NCBI GenBank assembly: GCA_934047225.1 | Contig: OW204000.1 | Span: 18,494,001 to 18,558,000 of the forward strand | Length of the DNA: 64,000 nt | Direction of reading: 5' to 3' | Source: Ypsolopha sequella | Taxonomy: Eukaryota; Arthropoda; Insecta; Lepidoptera; Ypsolophidae | Shown here: positions 33,598-45,400 of the stretch, piece by piece | Layout: every line of letters starts with the position of its first letter | Numbering within the stretch: the first letter of the stretch is position 1 | Notes under the pieces: generated by a model | Seen by the model: only the letters and a program-made list of their open reading frames with translations | What the model was told of the DNA's origin: nothing | Databases searched by the model: none | Program-made: the position numbers and the translations under genes

Positions 33598-34033
33598 CTG
33601 AAATAAACTTTATATTAGATACTTTATTTAATTTAGATATTAACATATAATTATATAGTAAGTAAACGCTTGATAAATTGTCTATTATTTATTTTAATGT
33701 ACACCGCGTTTACGATTTATGTCTTTGGCTTCATTTATACCCAAAGGTTGCCTGGAAGAAATGGCTTTAAGCGATAAGACCGCCAATTGTAGTCTATCTG
33801 TATCGTGTTTTTCTCCTTTAAGTTTTCTTTTATATGGTGCACAATAAGGAGAATTTGGCTTGTCTTGTATTATTAATTCAAGTAAGTAGAATTCGCATCA
33901 TACACAAAAAGAATTACATAATTTGGATTTGTCATTCCTCAAAAAAATGCAATAATGTTAGTACTGAAAATTGAGTTTCCTTCAAATTCTCTACAGAAAA
34001 CGGCAATTTCATATGTAAAGACCTAATACTTAC

Positions 34034-34112
34034 TTCCTTCTATTGTCGGAGTGTTCCTGGTTTTGTAATCAAATTCGTCGTATATCTCAGATGTTACTTT
34101 GAGTTCCGGCAT
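34034..34112 (-). CDS. METTL22: METTL22 first coding exon
   Basis: The ATG is at 34112-34110, directly after a possible acceptor 'ttttttttttttag', so a non-coding first exon may lie further right. Encodes 'MPELKVTSEIYDEFDYKTRN' and 'TPTIEG'. The donor is 'gtaagt' after 34034 and one base carries over to the next exon. The start is chosen because it is the only ATG in frame and phase agrees. The five exons give about 280 residues, shorter than the human protein, which has a longer N-terminal part. Confidence 0.8.
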
Positions 34113-34599
34113 CTAAAAAAAAAAAAAACAATATGTAACTTGACTACAAACTACAATCAGATTATTGCCTATCTTTGTAGTAAACAAACAAATCAAGTCC
34201 AGAAACGTGCTAAAACAATACGCCCATTTAGAGATAAATCCACATCGCAACGTCGCAAACCCAAATGTGTCAATCACAAAACTCAAATAGTTTTCAGGGC
34301 CACAACAAAAGCTTTAAACAATGCCAACAAATCAATCATTGTTTTGTTTACAACACGGTAAAAAATAAAATGAAGCCAAGTACCTTCCCCGACCGAGCCT
34401 ACAGTAAGAAAGAATTAATCTAACAATATTATACAATGAGGAAGACGGCATTCATAAAAAAAATTGGCAATGTTCCAAGTTTGACCCTTCTAAAATAAAT
34501 TACTGTTGGCTGCACAAACACTGTTGTGATGTGATTCGAGTGCGAAAATAATAAAATATGTATTTTTAAAATACTTTGGTGATATTTTAGTCTCGTTTT

Positions 34600-35165
34600 T
34601 AGAGTTCCGTACCTAAAGGGTGCCAAGCGGGGCCCTATTACTAAGCCTCCGCTGTCTGTCCGTCCGTCTGTCACAGGGGTCTACAGCTTTAGCCGTTATA
34701 GGTAGCTAGTTGAAATTTTCACGCAATACGTGTTACTATTGCGTCTATCACGGCAAATAATAAATACAAATCCCCATACAAAAAACCTCGAAAAACCTGA
34801 ATTTTTTTAACTCGTCGCTTTTTTTTCTTCTTTATCTCCAAAACTCTTGTTTGGTCCTCTTGGACCAAAAAATATGAAAAAACTCATGGTAGTAGGTGAT
34901 AGGTTTACAGGACAAAAATGAAAAAACTCATGGTAGTAGATGATAAGGTTTACAGGAAAAATACGAAAAAACTCATGGTAGTAGGTGATAAGGTTTACAG
35001 GAAAAATATAGCGGTTAAGGTTAGGGTTCCGTACTCAGCGGGATTCGCGAATTGTTTATCAGGCTCTACCATTTTAACGGCTTGTTTGTGTCGCCTTATT
35101 GTTGCTATGACATATATATTGTTACGGAACCCTTTGAGCGCAAGTCCAACTCACACTTCGCCAAA
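34600..35165 (+). repeat. Dispersed 'GGTTCCGTACC' repeat
   Basis: Begins 'agagttccgtacctaaaggg' with 'ctgtctgtccgtccgtctgt' and ends 'acggaaccctttgagcgcaa'. It includes two tandem ~60-bp copies of 'aaaaactcatggtagta' near 34870-34990. Related copies at 41605-41880 and 59822-60345. Class not determined. Confidence 0.6.
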
Positions 35166-35632
35166 TTTAATGTATGGGTGAGTTTTTTATAGTAATGGAA
35201 TGGATACGAGTTTCTATGAAGCGTCGAATTTTCAATTAAAGAGTTGAAATAAGTTAAATAATATATGACATATAATATATTTGGATATATTTGAATTTTA
35301 AGACCTTAACACGGATGTGAACTGAAACGACTACCTATCTATATTTATAGCTTCTTCGTTAAGGCGCTGCGGAAAAAAAATCGACACTTTAAGGACTTGC
35401 ATATCTACTTCAGTAAATAATGTATTATTTTGATAAAATGGTATATTATTTTTGGATTCTTTTTCAAAGGATCTGTTAAAACAGAAACGCGATTGGAGAA
35501 ATTCGGCTCGATAGAAATATTTATTGAAATGAGGTCCTTTTCGACACCAATTCTCCTGGTTTGACAATTTAGAATGATATATAGACTGTAACTATATTTT
35601 ATTAGGTGGGTTTTAACAGTATCTAGGACCTG

Positions 35633-35863
35633 CGGGCCTATTGTGTATCTCTAGTTGCCTTCTGGACTGGGTGTCTATCATCAAAAACATAGATATACTA
35701 TCGAATTCCGATGTCCTATGGATATTTTCGCACTTGAAGTGACGACACAGATTGTTAATAGTTCAATACCCACTAAAGTCAATTTTGAAATTTCAGTTTT
35801 TAGCTATGTTTTTGATGATAGGCACCTCGTGCAGTTGGCAACTAAAGATACACAATAGGGGGG
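35633..35863. mobile_element. PIF/Harbinger-like MITE, intact copy
   Basis: 231 bp with CTG on both sides (35630-35632 and 35864-35866). Nearly identical to the copy at 6926. Confidence 0.85.
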
Positions 35864-36473
35864 CTGGTTAAACGAAATTTTGATAGCAACTTTAGTACAT
35901 TTTATATTAATACAAAACCGACTTTTTGCTACTTTTCCACGAATCCGTCCCTCTCGCACTGAGGATTTTTTCGCAAATGGAGTAACAAGGACGCTAAAAC
36001 TTTTACGTATCGCCTTAATAATGAAAGTTCCCAAAGGGTAAGCGGGAAGAAGGATCATAGTCAACAGAAGGTAGTTTTGAAATAAGTAGAAAAAACTTGC
36101 TTACGTTATTATTTGGGAACTATGCTTAGTGGGTAATTATTGTAATCACAGTTTTTTTTCTTCAAAACCAAAGTTTACTATCAGCCCTTTGATATCAAAG
36201 TATCAGCCCATACCTCCATATTCACAGTTCGTCTTTTTTTTTACTTTTGCACTAATTATAACCCTTTTTTAAGTTCGGTTTTTAAGCTTCTTGAGTCCGG
36301 TATATTTTTAAAAGCGATGTTCTGTGGACTGTGTTATTTTTGTCAAGTTTTTGTTTTTGCTCAATCATTGTTCGCTAGACATTTTAGAAGATGTCGCTAT
36401 TAACTCAATTTCTGTAAAAAAAAAAACTGACAATTAACATTACTTCCCGCTTACCCTTCTAAGCAGGGCTCGA

Positions 36474-36765
36474 AGTATTGATATTTTTCAACATTAATAT
36501 CGCTTCCCCTCAGTGGCGTGTTTAGAACTTTTTTCCAGAAAAGCAATCAGAAGGTCAAGATTGACAATAAAAAAAATATGAAAAAATTTAAAAAACACTT
36601 TGAGTAAAAAAGTTTGTATGACGCCAGGGTAGGCACTGCCTACCCTAGAGTGAACATTTTCATACTTTCTTTTTTTTTTTTAAGTGTTATTCTAATTTTT
36701 TTATTGTCGAACTTGACCTTCTGATTTCTTTTCGCCTCCCCCTGCAGCGATATTAATATTGACGA
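36474..36765. repeat. Foldback element
   Basis: The arms contain 'atcagaaggtcaagattgac' and its complement 'gaacttgaccttctgattt'; the loop has the small palindrome 'gggtaggcactgcctaccct'. Confidence 0.65.
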
Positions 36766-36841
36766 TTTACTTATAAACACCATAACAATATTAAACTTTA
36801 TAATATCAAAATATTAATAAAATAGCTTTACTAGTTGTTCA

Positions 36842-37340
36842 AATTCAAATTCAAATTCAAATTCATTTATTAATCGTAAGAGGGTACAAGATGAAGGATA
36901 TGTACATATTTATGCTTAGTCTATAACAATGTGGTACCATAACAAAGGTGTTGCTGTTTCCTAGCTAGGTTTTTAGGCCTGTACGTAAGGAGTAACAGCG
37001 CCCTTCTCCTTGGGTTGGGAGCAGTTAGATTATAAAGTTGAAGTAACTTGAAAATTAAAATAAATTTAAACAAAAACGAAATGAGTGAGTGTTAGGGTGT
37101 GTGCGTGTGTGATTGTAAGGGTGTGTTATTGTGTGAGGATGTGTTAGTGATATGCGTATCCCTAGCCCTACGACTTTGGTCTTAGGATCAGTTTATATTT
37201 ACTACTAGGGAGGGAGTGTGTGTGTATTGCGAATTTGCGTGAGATGAGTATGAGTGATAGTGTGTGTGTGTGAAAGATAGTGTGAAATTATAAAAGCATG
37301 ATGAGATGTTTTATAGAAGTTTATAAATTAGGGTGAGTGT
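36842..37340 (-). mobile_element. LINE 3' UTR and AATTC-rich tail
   Basis: Read on the minus strand, the element ends in a run of 'gaatttgaatttgaatttga' at 36842-36864. The GT-rich stretch at 37080-37270 is part of the 3' UTR of the following LINE. Confidence 0.75.
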
Positions 37341-40300
37341 CTATTTTCGTGAAGTTATGAAATCTTCAGTGTCATTGTAGGATTTGCACAGAAGAAAAGA
37401 AAGAATACTTTTTTTGCATTTGAAATGGGGTAATCCGTGGATGGGTAAGTGAAAATTAATTTTATTATATAAAAATGGACCGAGATAAAAAAGGAATCTT
37501 TTGGCAAACTCTGTTTTGGGAAGAGGGATAGTACAGATGCGATCTACCCGGCGTTTCTTTATTTCTGCATAAGGTGTTTTGTGGTGTTGATACAAGATTG
37601 TGTTAAGAATAAATAGCTGTCTTACGTTTAAAACTTGAACGTGTCTATATAAATCGGTAGTGGGATAAAGGGTAGGACGAAAGGTCGCGATCTTAAGTAT
37701 GCAACGTTGGGAAATCTCTAGGGTCTTTAATATTGTTTTGGGTGCTCCACCCCAGGAGGTGATGCAGTAGGATAAGATGGACTGGCATAAGGCATAATAT
37801 ATAGTGCGAATGACGGTGGGATTTGCAACATGTCTAATTGTTTTAAATATATAAATGAGCTTGCGTATTCTGCCGGAGAGATGATAAATATAGGGCTTGA
37901 AACTTAGGTTTTGATCTATTATTATGCCAAGATATTTGATAGAGTCAGTGGGTAAAATAGTCGGACAGAAACAATTTAGAACGTGATCGCAAGAGTGTGC
38001 AAAGAGAGTTAGGGGAAAACTGGGTTGTGTAGCTGAGGTAATGGAGAAAGTTATGAATCTAGTTTTGGAAGTATTGAGAGTTAGGGAATTTGAGAGAAAC
38101 CATTCATAAACTGAATTGAAGCCTTGCTGAGCAGCACTTTGAAGTTGGATCCAAGATGGAGAAGTGAAAGTTAAGGCGGTGTCATCTGCAAAAGATACAA
38201 TTTTACCCAGATTAATGTTTAGGTTGCAGAGGTCGTTAATAAATACCAAAAAAAGGGTTGGCCCAAGTATACTGCCCTGTGGTACTCCATACGCAATTTC
38301 GAGCTCATCACTTATGTGGTTGGTAATTTTTACCATCTGTGAGCGTCCTGTAAGGTAGCTTTCGAAAAGGTCTAGCTGGGAACCTCTTATACCCAGTTTT
38401 TCTAGTTTAAGTAGGAGCAACGGAATAGGAACGGTGTCAAACGCCTTAGTAATGTCAATAAAAATAGTTAGGACTTTTTGATTCTCATTGATACTGCTAA
38501 CAATATTATTTATCACTTCATTAACTGCATCACTCGTAGATTTGTGATGTCTGAAGCCAAATTGATTCGGTGACAGGAGATTGTTAGTTTCAAGGTAGTT
38601 GATGAGCCTTTTATTAATGAGACGTTCGAGCACCTTGGATAGTGAGGAGAGGATAGCGATAGGTCGATAATCATTTACTGAATTACGAAGACCTTTTTTA
38701 AAAATAGGATGTATTATAGCCTTTTTAAAGGCCGTAGGGAAGAGGCCCGTGTTAAAACACAGGTTAAATATGTGAGTTAGATAAGGCGCCAAAATAACAG
38801 AAAACCGTTTAAGGACATTGGTAGAGATACCGTCATATCCCGTTGCCGCCGTGGATCTCAGTGATCGTAAAGTGGATGTAACTTCCTGAACGTTGGTTTC
38901 TATCAGCACAAAAGATGATGAAGTATGAAATGAAGGTTGACTTGGAGAGGTGTGTGTTGAGGAGGAAGCATTTTGCTGGGATTTAATCTCTTCCGCAAGG
39001 TGTTTACCGATATTAACGAAAAAGCTGTTGATTTTATTACAGGATTCATTAGGATTGTTACAAATAGAAAGTAATTCTGTTGGGGGATGTTTGGACACTG
39101 TAGAGTTTGTGATCGATTTAACAGTGTTCCACAAAAGTTTTCCGTTAGTTCCCGCTCTTTCCAATTCCTGTGATTCATATTGTCTTTTCACATTTTTTAG
39201 GATCTTTGTGCAAAAATTTCTATACCTTACATATGTAAGTCTTAGAATTTCATTGTGAGGATCTTTTTTAGTTTTTTTATGCATATTGTCCCTATTTCGC
39301 ATACATTTAAGTAAGCCTGGGGTAATCCAAGGCTTGATTATGCGCTTTCTTTTGGAGAGGATCTTTATTTCCGTGTTATCCTCAATAGCTTTTGATAAAG
39401 TCTTAACCAGGATATTAACAGCGGATTCAGGATCTGTTATTGAAAGAATTGAAGAAAGATCAATATTATTGATGGTTTTATCCAAATTGGCATAGTTTAA
39501 TTTTGAGAAAGATGTGCTGGTAAAATTATGCGATTTCTTAGTTTTAAGGGAAAAAAGAGTACAGAAGTGGTCAGTAACAGTAGATTCGAAAATGACAGTT
39601 GTGGCTGGAAGTTTAGTACGTAAGATAAGGTGATCTAGACAATTGTTCTCTCTCGTTGGTAAAGTGTGGGCTGGTAAGTATCCATGAGAAGCAAGGTTGT
39701 TGAGATAGTCTTGGGAACGAGGTACAGTCGAGGAGGGTTTAATATCCAGATTTATATCGCCTGTAATAATGACCGATTTAAAGTTCACTAATGTGGGAAG
39801 AATTTTGTTCAGTGACGATAGAAACGGGTCAATGTCCTTGATAGATGGGGATCGGTATATGCATATTATTGCCGTGTCTTGCCCTAGTTTTATAATAAGC
39901 CCTGTAGCGGAATCCAGGAAGTTTGGTTCCTCCACCGTATATGGGAGATCAGACTTTATGTAAGCAACCACGCCGTCATTTTGGTTAAGGTTGTTGTTAG
40001 TGTGACACATAGAATAGTTTGGCAAAATAGGGATATTTTGGTTAGTAGCGCAAAGTAAATAACATTCGGTTAATACAATGATATCACATTCAAATGGAAT
40101 ACGGTGAAGCAGAGTCTCGAAACTCGAGAAATTACAGTTAATAGATCTTATATTTTGGGAAAGTATTTTGAGGTGCTTCTCCTGTTGCTTGATGTAGGAA
40201 TTACAGTTTTCCGGGGAACTAATAAATACTTCTGAAATAGATAATTGATCAATACTACTGTTTAAAAAATTTACGTTATTTATTGAAGCGAAGGTAAATA

Positions 40301-40359
40301 AATTGTATAAGGGTAGAAAAGGTGGGAAATGGTTTAACAGATATTTGCATATTGATCAG
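37341..40359 (-). CDS. LINE ORF2: AP endonuclease and reverse transcriptase
   Basis: The frame is open from about 40359 (just after a TGA) to the stop at 37341, about 1000 codons, although no ATG opens it. It begins 'LKILSQNIRSINCNFSSFET' and 'DIIVLTECYLL', the start of an AP-like endonuclease, with 'VIITGDINLDIK' further in. The reverse transcriptase follows, with 'IFIDITKAFDTV', 'YGVPQGSILGPTLFLVFIN' and an intact catalytic 'FADDTALTF'. The C-terminus contains 'ILSYCITSWGGAPKTIL'. The clade is probably CR1/Jockey-like. The protein could be functional if translation can start, for example by reinitiation after ORF1. Confidence 0.9.
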
Positions 40360-40635
40360 TTTATGGGAATCACTGCAGCTGTAATGTGGCGGGAAGAGTG
40401 TCCAGATTAAAATCAGTGAATGACAATTTACATCTCTAATAATTATAAAAGGTATGCTTGTATAATATATGTAGTAGGATGAGTATGTTAAGTGTGTGTG
40501 TTTTGTATAGAGTGAGTTTTTATGTATGTGTATGTTATTTTGAATTTGTGTATACATGTAAGTAGTTAATACAGACTTAAATAAATTATAAATTATTATT
40601 AGAGGAACAATTCTGACAAATGTAACCGTAAGTAG

Positions 40636-41001
40636 TCAAATTGAAATAGGTTGAATCAGCTTTCCAAGTTGTGATTCACTTTTAATAATAGTGTAGGGAG
40701 AATTATTGTCCTTCTTCAGCATTATACGCCCTTCAGAGGTCCAGCAAAAATTATAATCATGCGATTTGGCGAAGTTACGCGTTACGTAAAAGAGCCTTTT
40801 CGATTTAGGTGATAATTTTTCCGCAATGTAAATTGGGACTTTTGCGTAGTTGGGGTCCAGAAGTGTTGAGTTCAATTTATCGGTTGGATTGCGTTTGTTG
40901 TAGTCCTTTGCAGATTGTAAGAAACGACTTTTGATAAGCGTGTTCGAAAACTCAATGGATATAGTTGATGTTTTGACTTCCCTTTTGGACGGGTGTCTCA
41001 T
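40636..41001 (-). pseudogene. LINE ORF1 C-terminal part (FP25K-like domain)
   Basis: 121 codons with 'FLQSAKDYNKRNPTDKLNS', 'VPIYIAEKLSPKSKRLFY' and 'YNFCWTSEGRIMLKKDN'. This is the C-terminal domain resembling baculovirus FP25K that occurs in ORF1 proteins of many insect LINEs. N-terminal coiled-coil and zinc-finger parts are missing, so the element seems 5'-truncated near 41000. It lies directly upstream of ORF2 on the same strand. Confidence 0.75.
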
Positions 41002-41524
41002 GTTGTTTATTCATATTTTTTGCTAATAGACGAAAACTGGCAACGTTGCACTTTATACTGTGGCAGCGGTTTGACAATGTATTAATAAATAATAACTTTA
41101 CTAATAAGAATCCTAAAGGAGGAATATCGATACCGTAATAAACGGAATACCAATACGATTACAATAATCATAAGTCACGTGAGGCCGGTGAACGAAAAAA
41201 CGTGCACCGCGTGAGGCGAATACTAGAATTATAAATAAATTATTGGTATTTATATCGAGCGCTGATAATAAGTCAACATTCAAAACGACAATTGTGAGTG
41301 CCAACTATGTACAGTGCAACAAGGCCCTTTTGGCGCGTGGATTGGTCGTGGTCAAATTTGGAACTAACGCTGCTGTCGTATCCCTTGTTACACAGCTGCG
41401 CTCCCCGTCATGGTCATCCACGCGCGAATAGATCTTTGTAGCACTGTGTAGTCCATGACTGTGTGTCATAGTAAAAGTGTGTTTTGTAGCGCCCTCCATA
41501 GCTTTGGATACAATATAATTAAAT

Positions 41525-41890
41525 TAGAGTGCATTACAAATTAGAAAATATAAAATAGAAACAAAATTCAAATGAACAAATATTTTGAAATTTGATTCTC
41601 ATTGATCTTTTTTAGCGTTCCGTACCCAAAGGTACCCAACGGGACCCTATTACTAAGACTCCGCTGTCCGTCTGTCACCAGGCTGTATCTCATGAAGCGT
41701 GATAGTTAGACAGTTGAAATGTTCACAGATGATGTATTTCTATTGCCACTATAACAAAAACTAAAAAACAGAATAAAATTAATATTTAGGGGGCTCCCAT
41801 ACAACATACATGTTTTTTTTTTGCCGTTTTTATAGATAATGGTACGGAATCCTTCGGCGCGAGTCCAACTCGTACTTTAATGCACTCTAA
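41525..41890. repeat. TIR element with 'GGTTCCGTACC' repeat inside
   Basis: The ends 'attagagtgcattacaaatt' and 'taatgcactctaataatg' are inverted. The interior (about 41605-41880) carries 'agcgttccgtacccaaaggt' and 'gtctgtcaccaggctgta'. Confidence 0.55.
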
Positions 41891-42232
41891 TAATGATAAT
41901 ATGTAAATAATATATCATCACGACTTGAATGCTCGAAGGGTGTCGGAAGTGTTCCCGAGTGTTAACTGTGAAAATTAAATGCAAGTCGACGCAATGGGAA
42001 ATGGTCATTTGACCTTATACGGGCCCTTAATTAAGAGATGGAAGACAAAAAGACCTTAGCAGGGCAACGGACTCCTGAAAATTAAGGGTTTATAGCAAAT
42101 ATTTAAGTTAGTAAGGCAGAAGTCAAAGTTCAGTATGCTAAGTATTAATAGATAGACACAAAATTTCAAGATAAAACACGCTGAGTATGTATCCACTTTT
42201 GTTTGTATTATCATTTCACAAACGAAAATTCT

Positions 42233-42442
42233 TTAGTTAGGTATCCTAGGTCTTTTAGACAACTTAACAAACATCCAATATGTTAGCATAGTGGCCAGAT
42301 TATAGCAGCAAAAAGAACTACGTTGCAAGTATATACGTGCCTTTTTATTTCGCTTCTTTTCTTTCTTCTTTTTTTTATCCAATTTTCGTTTTTTATTATT
42401 TTTGTTCTTGATGAGATGTTCACCTCTTCTTTTGAATGGCAT
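42233..42442 (-). CDS. Cassette gene, probable last exon (Lys-rich tail)
   Basis: The acceptor 'ccattatattacag' precedes 42442 and the frame runs to TAA at 42233-42235: 'MPFKRRGEHLIKNKNNKKRK', a lysine run, then 'FVKLSKRPRIPN'. The upstream intron ('taatggagtt...agagtacttg') resembles the intron upstream of exon 50033-50083, which supports its membership. It could instead splice on at 'gtatat' inside the frame. Confidence 0.4.
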   Translation of the reverse strand: MPFKRRGEHLIKNKNNKKRKLDKKKKKEKKRNKKARIYLQRSSFCCYNLATMLTYWMFVKLSKRPRIPN

Positions 42443-45400
42443 CTGTAATATAATGGAGTTATAGAGTACTTGTGCACAGAATAGACGGGTACTGTAATAT
42501 AAAAGCTTAAATAATATTTATACTACACCTGCTCGGAAAGCACCTTCTTACTTTTTTGAAAACGATGCAGAAAATACGTCATTACTGTCATACAAATATG
42601 CGGGCGGAAAAAGTATATGAAAATTCATTGTTATCGTGCTTGAGCGGGCGGAAAAAGTATATGCAAATCCATTGTTAACGTGCTGTTTTTTTTTTAATAA
42701 CATAAAGAATGAGCAAGTGGCCAAGTGGCCAGTATTATTTTGCGAACTCGTACATAAAACTCGAAAAATGATACTGGCCACTTGCTTTTCCTGTACATAA
42801 TAAAAAATAAGAAGGAAATAAAAAGTGACAATCGCACGCGAGTCAGTCGGTTTCTTTTATTGTATCTTGATTAAAAGTAAAATTGTACTATTTCCTCGCA
42901 GCTGTAGTATAAAGCACTATGTATCACTCGGGAGAAAGTGCGATTCCCAACCCGTGTGTTTTGAGGCCCTTGGCTTCGCCTCGGGCCTCAAACTACACCC
43001 TCGTTGGTAATCTTCCCCTTTCTTCCCTCGGTGAACAATGTACTATTATACTACACCTGCTCGGAAAGTACCTTCTTTCTTTGTTGAAAACGATGCAGAA
43101 AGTACGTCATTACTGTCATACAAATATGCGGGCGGCAAAAGTGTATGAAAATTCATTGTTAACGTGTTTGAGCGGGCAGAAAAAGTATATGCAAATCCAT
43201 TGTTAACGTGCTTTTTTTTTTTTAAATAACATAAAGAATGAGCAAGTGGCCAAGTGGCCAGTATTATTTTGCGAACTCGTACATAAAACTCGAAAAATGA
43301 TACTGGCCACTTGCTTTTCCTGCACATAATAAAAAATAAGAAGGAAATAAAAGGTTGGAAAAAAGGCGCGAAGACGTGATGGCGTCGTTTTTTTGTTTTA
43401 TTGAAAAAATATTGCATTTTGGGTGTTTTGATCAACAATAGTGATAGGATATTGTGAATTAAAATCGCCGTAACCTGTGTAGTGTGTTGTTCAATGGAAC
43501 AAAAGTGCGGGCTGTGCCTTTTCGTGTGTTTTTTCTAACCCTGTTGTATTTGCGTTACAAGGCTATCATTATAGCGGAAACGACAGGACAGTGACTTAGA
43601 CAGGACAGACCTTTCAGATGATCCTCAACAGAAGAGGATAGTGCATATAAACATAAAAAACTATAACGTCAAACATGGCTGTATGGGCTAAGATCCCTTT
43701 GCCTTTCCACTTAGTGGGAAAATGAAAAAAAAAAAAAGTGACAATCGCACGCGAGTCAGTCGGTTTCTTTTATTGTATCTTGATTAAAAGTAAAATGATA
43801 CTATTTCCTCGCAGGTGTAGTATAAAGCACTATGTATCACTCGGGAGAAAGTGCGATTCCCCTTTCTTCCCTCGGTGAACAATGTACTATTTCATCCCAT
43901 CTATTCGAAAAACGATGATTGGTCCTTCAATAAGAGCGAACAAAGTAGGTCTTTTCTGCAAGAGACTTTCATAGGGCAATAATGAGTTTTGATAAACGCG
44001 CGAACTACGTGATCGGTACGAATACCATTCACAGCATAATTTTAATATAATTAAACTATTAAAATGGGTTCGTCAGATAGTGAAAGTGTTACATTAACAC
44101 CCGAAAATATAAGAGACGCATTTAATGTGATAAAGAACATATTACCATGTAAATCCCGAGAAAAATATTTGAAAGCGTATGATAATTTTCTAATATGGAA
44201 AAATGCAAACGGAACGAAGACTTTTTCGGAATCTGTTTTCTTGGCCTATTTCAAAGAAATAATTCTTTTCCGAATGTTATTAAATAAGTTCTAGATTTGT
44301 ATCTAATAGCGCCTTTTATTTCTTTTCCTAATAGATGGGATGAAAAGTAGAGTGTCTCACACGGCCGCAAAATTACCTTACCTTTACTATAATTATGTCC
44401 TTTTTGGGGCGAATCCTCTTGTTAGATTTCTGAAAGCACATCGAAAAAGTTTTAAATGTTTAACCGTTTATTAGAATACCGGTGGCATTATATGTAATCT
44501 CTATTTTAAGCTATGGGCTATTAAAATGTACAATAAACTAGTTTGCCAAAAGCCACGCCTTCACCTGTCGCAGAACATTGAAATAGCTTTATGAATATTG
44601 TTGTTATAAATTTATTTTTTGGGCAACAGATATAACGTGATACAGTGTTAAGATGATGTTGCGGAAGCCGGAAACTGGGGATAGTAAGTATACTCGTCCA
44701 TACGAACAGCTTGAGGAGAAAAAATCAAGAACTTGAGAAAAATCCGCCATAACGATTCACAGCACTGTAATAGGAGTAAGTCCTACTATTATTACATTAT
44801 AGCTCACTAATAAGCAAGCACGTGCACTTCGCGGGTAGTCGATGACTCGACTGAGCAATCTGAGCATTTGTGACTATTTAGCTCCAGTGAAAACATTTTA
44901 GCGTGATTGCGCGGGCGCCAGTGTTGCCAGATGAGGAAACTCATATTAGAGTGTTGAGGGCTCAAAATTACAGTGTTTGGGACCAAATTACAGTAGAAAT
45001 CATTCATTTTCATATTTTTCGCCATTTTCAACTAACTTATGTGACTTTTTGCATTAGAAAATTAGTGTCTCCATACACTGTAATTTTATTAAGTGCTACA
45101 GTGTACAGTAGATCGTGTTAAATTACAGTAGATCTGGCAACACTGGCGGGCGCGGACCATTGGCACACCCAAATATTGGAACTAGTTCGGTAAACGGGAC
45201 AAAGTAAACTCACCACCCGAGTTGAGTGGGGTTGCAACATCGACCCATATGTATTCTACTAGACATGGTGTTCCGAACTGAAATTTTGCGCTTTAAGTTA
45301 CGGTTACGTGCCCACAACTCATCTAGTCACTTGGAAGTGAGCGAGAGAAGTGGTCGCTAGTTACAAAAAACTGCCAACGCTGCAGTCGACGAAATACGAC

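Noticed and set aside
34140..34361. 73-codon basic open frame upstream of METTL22
   Set aside because: AT-rich intergenic sequence without splice sites or family resemblance; likely chance.
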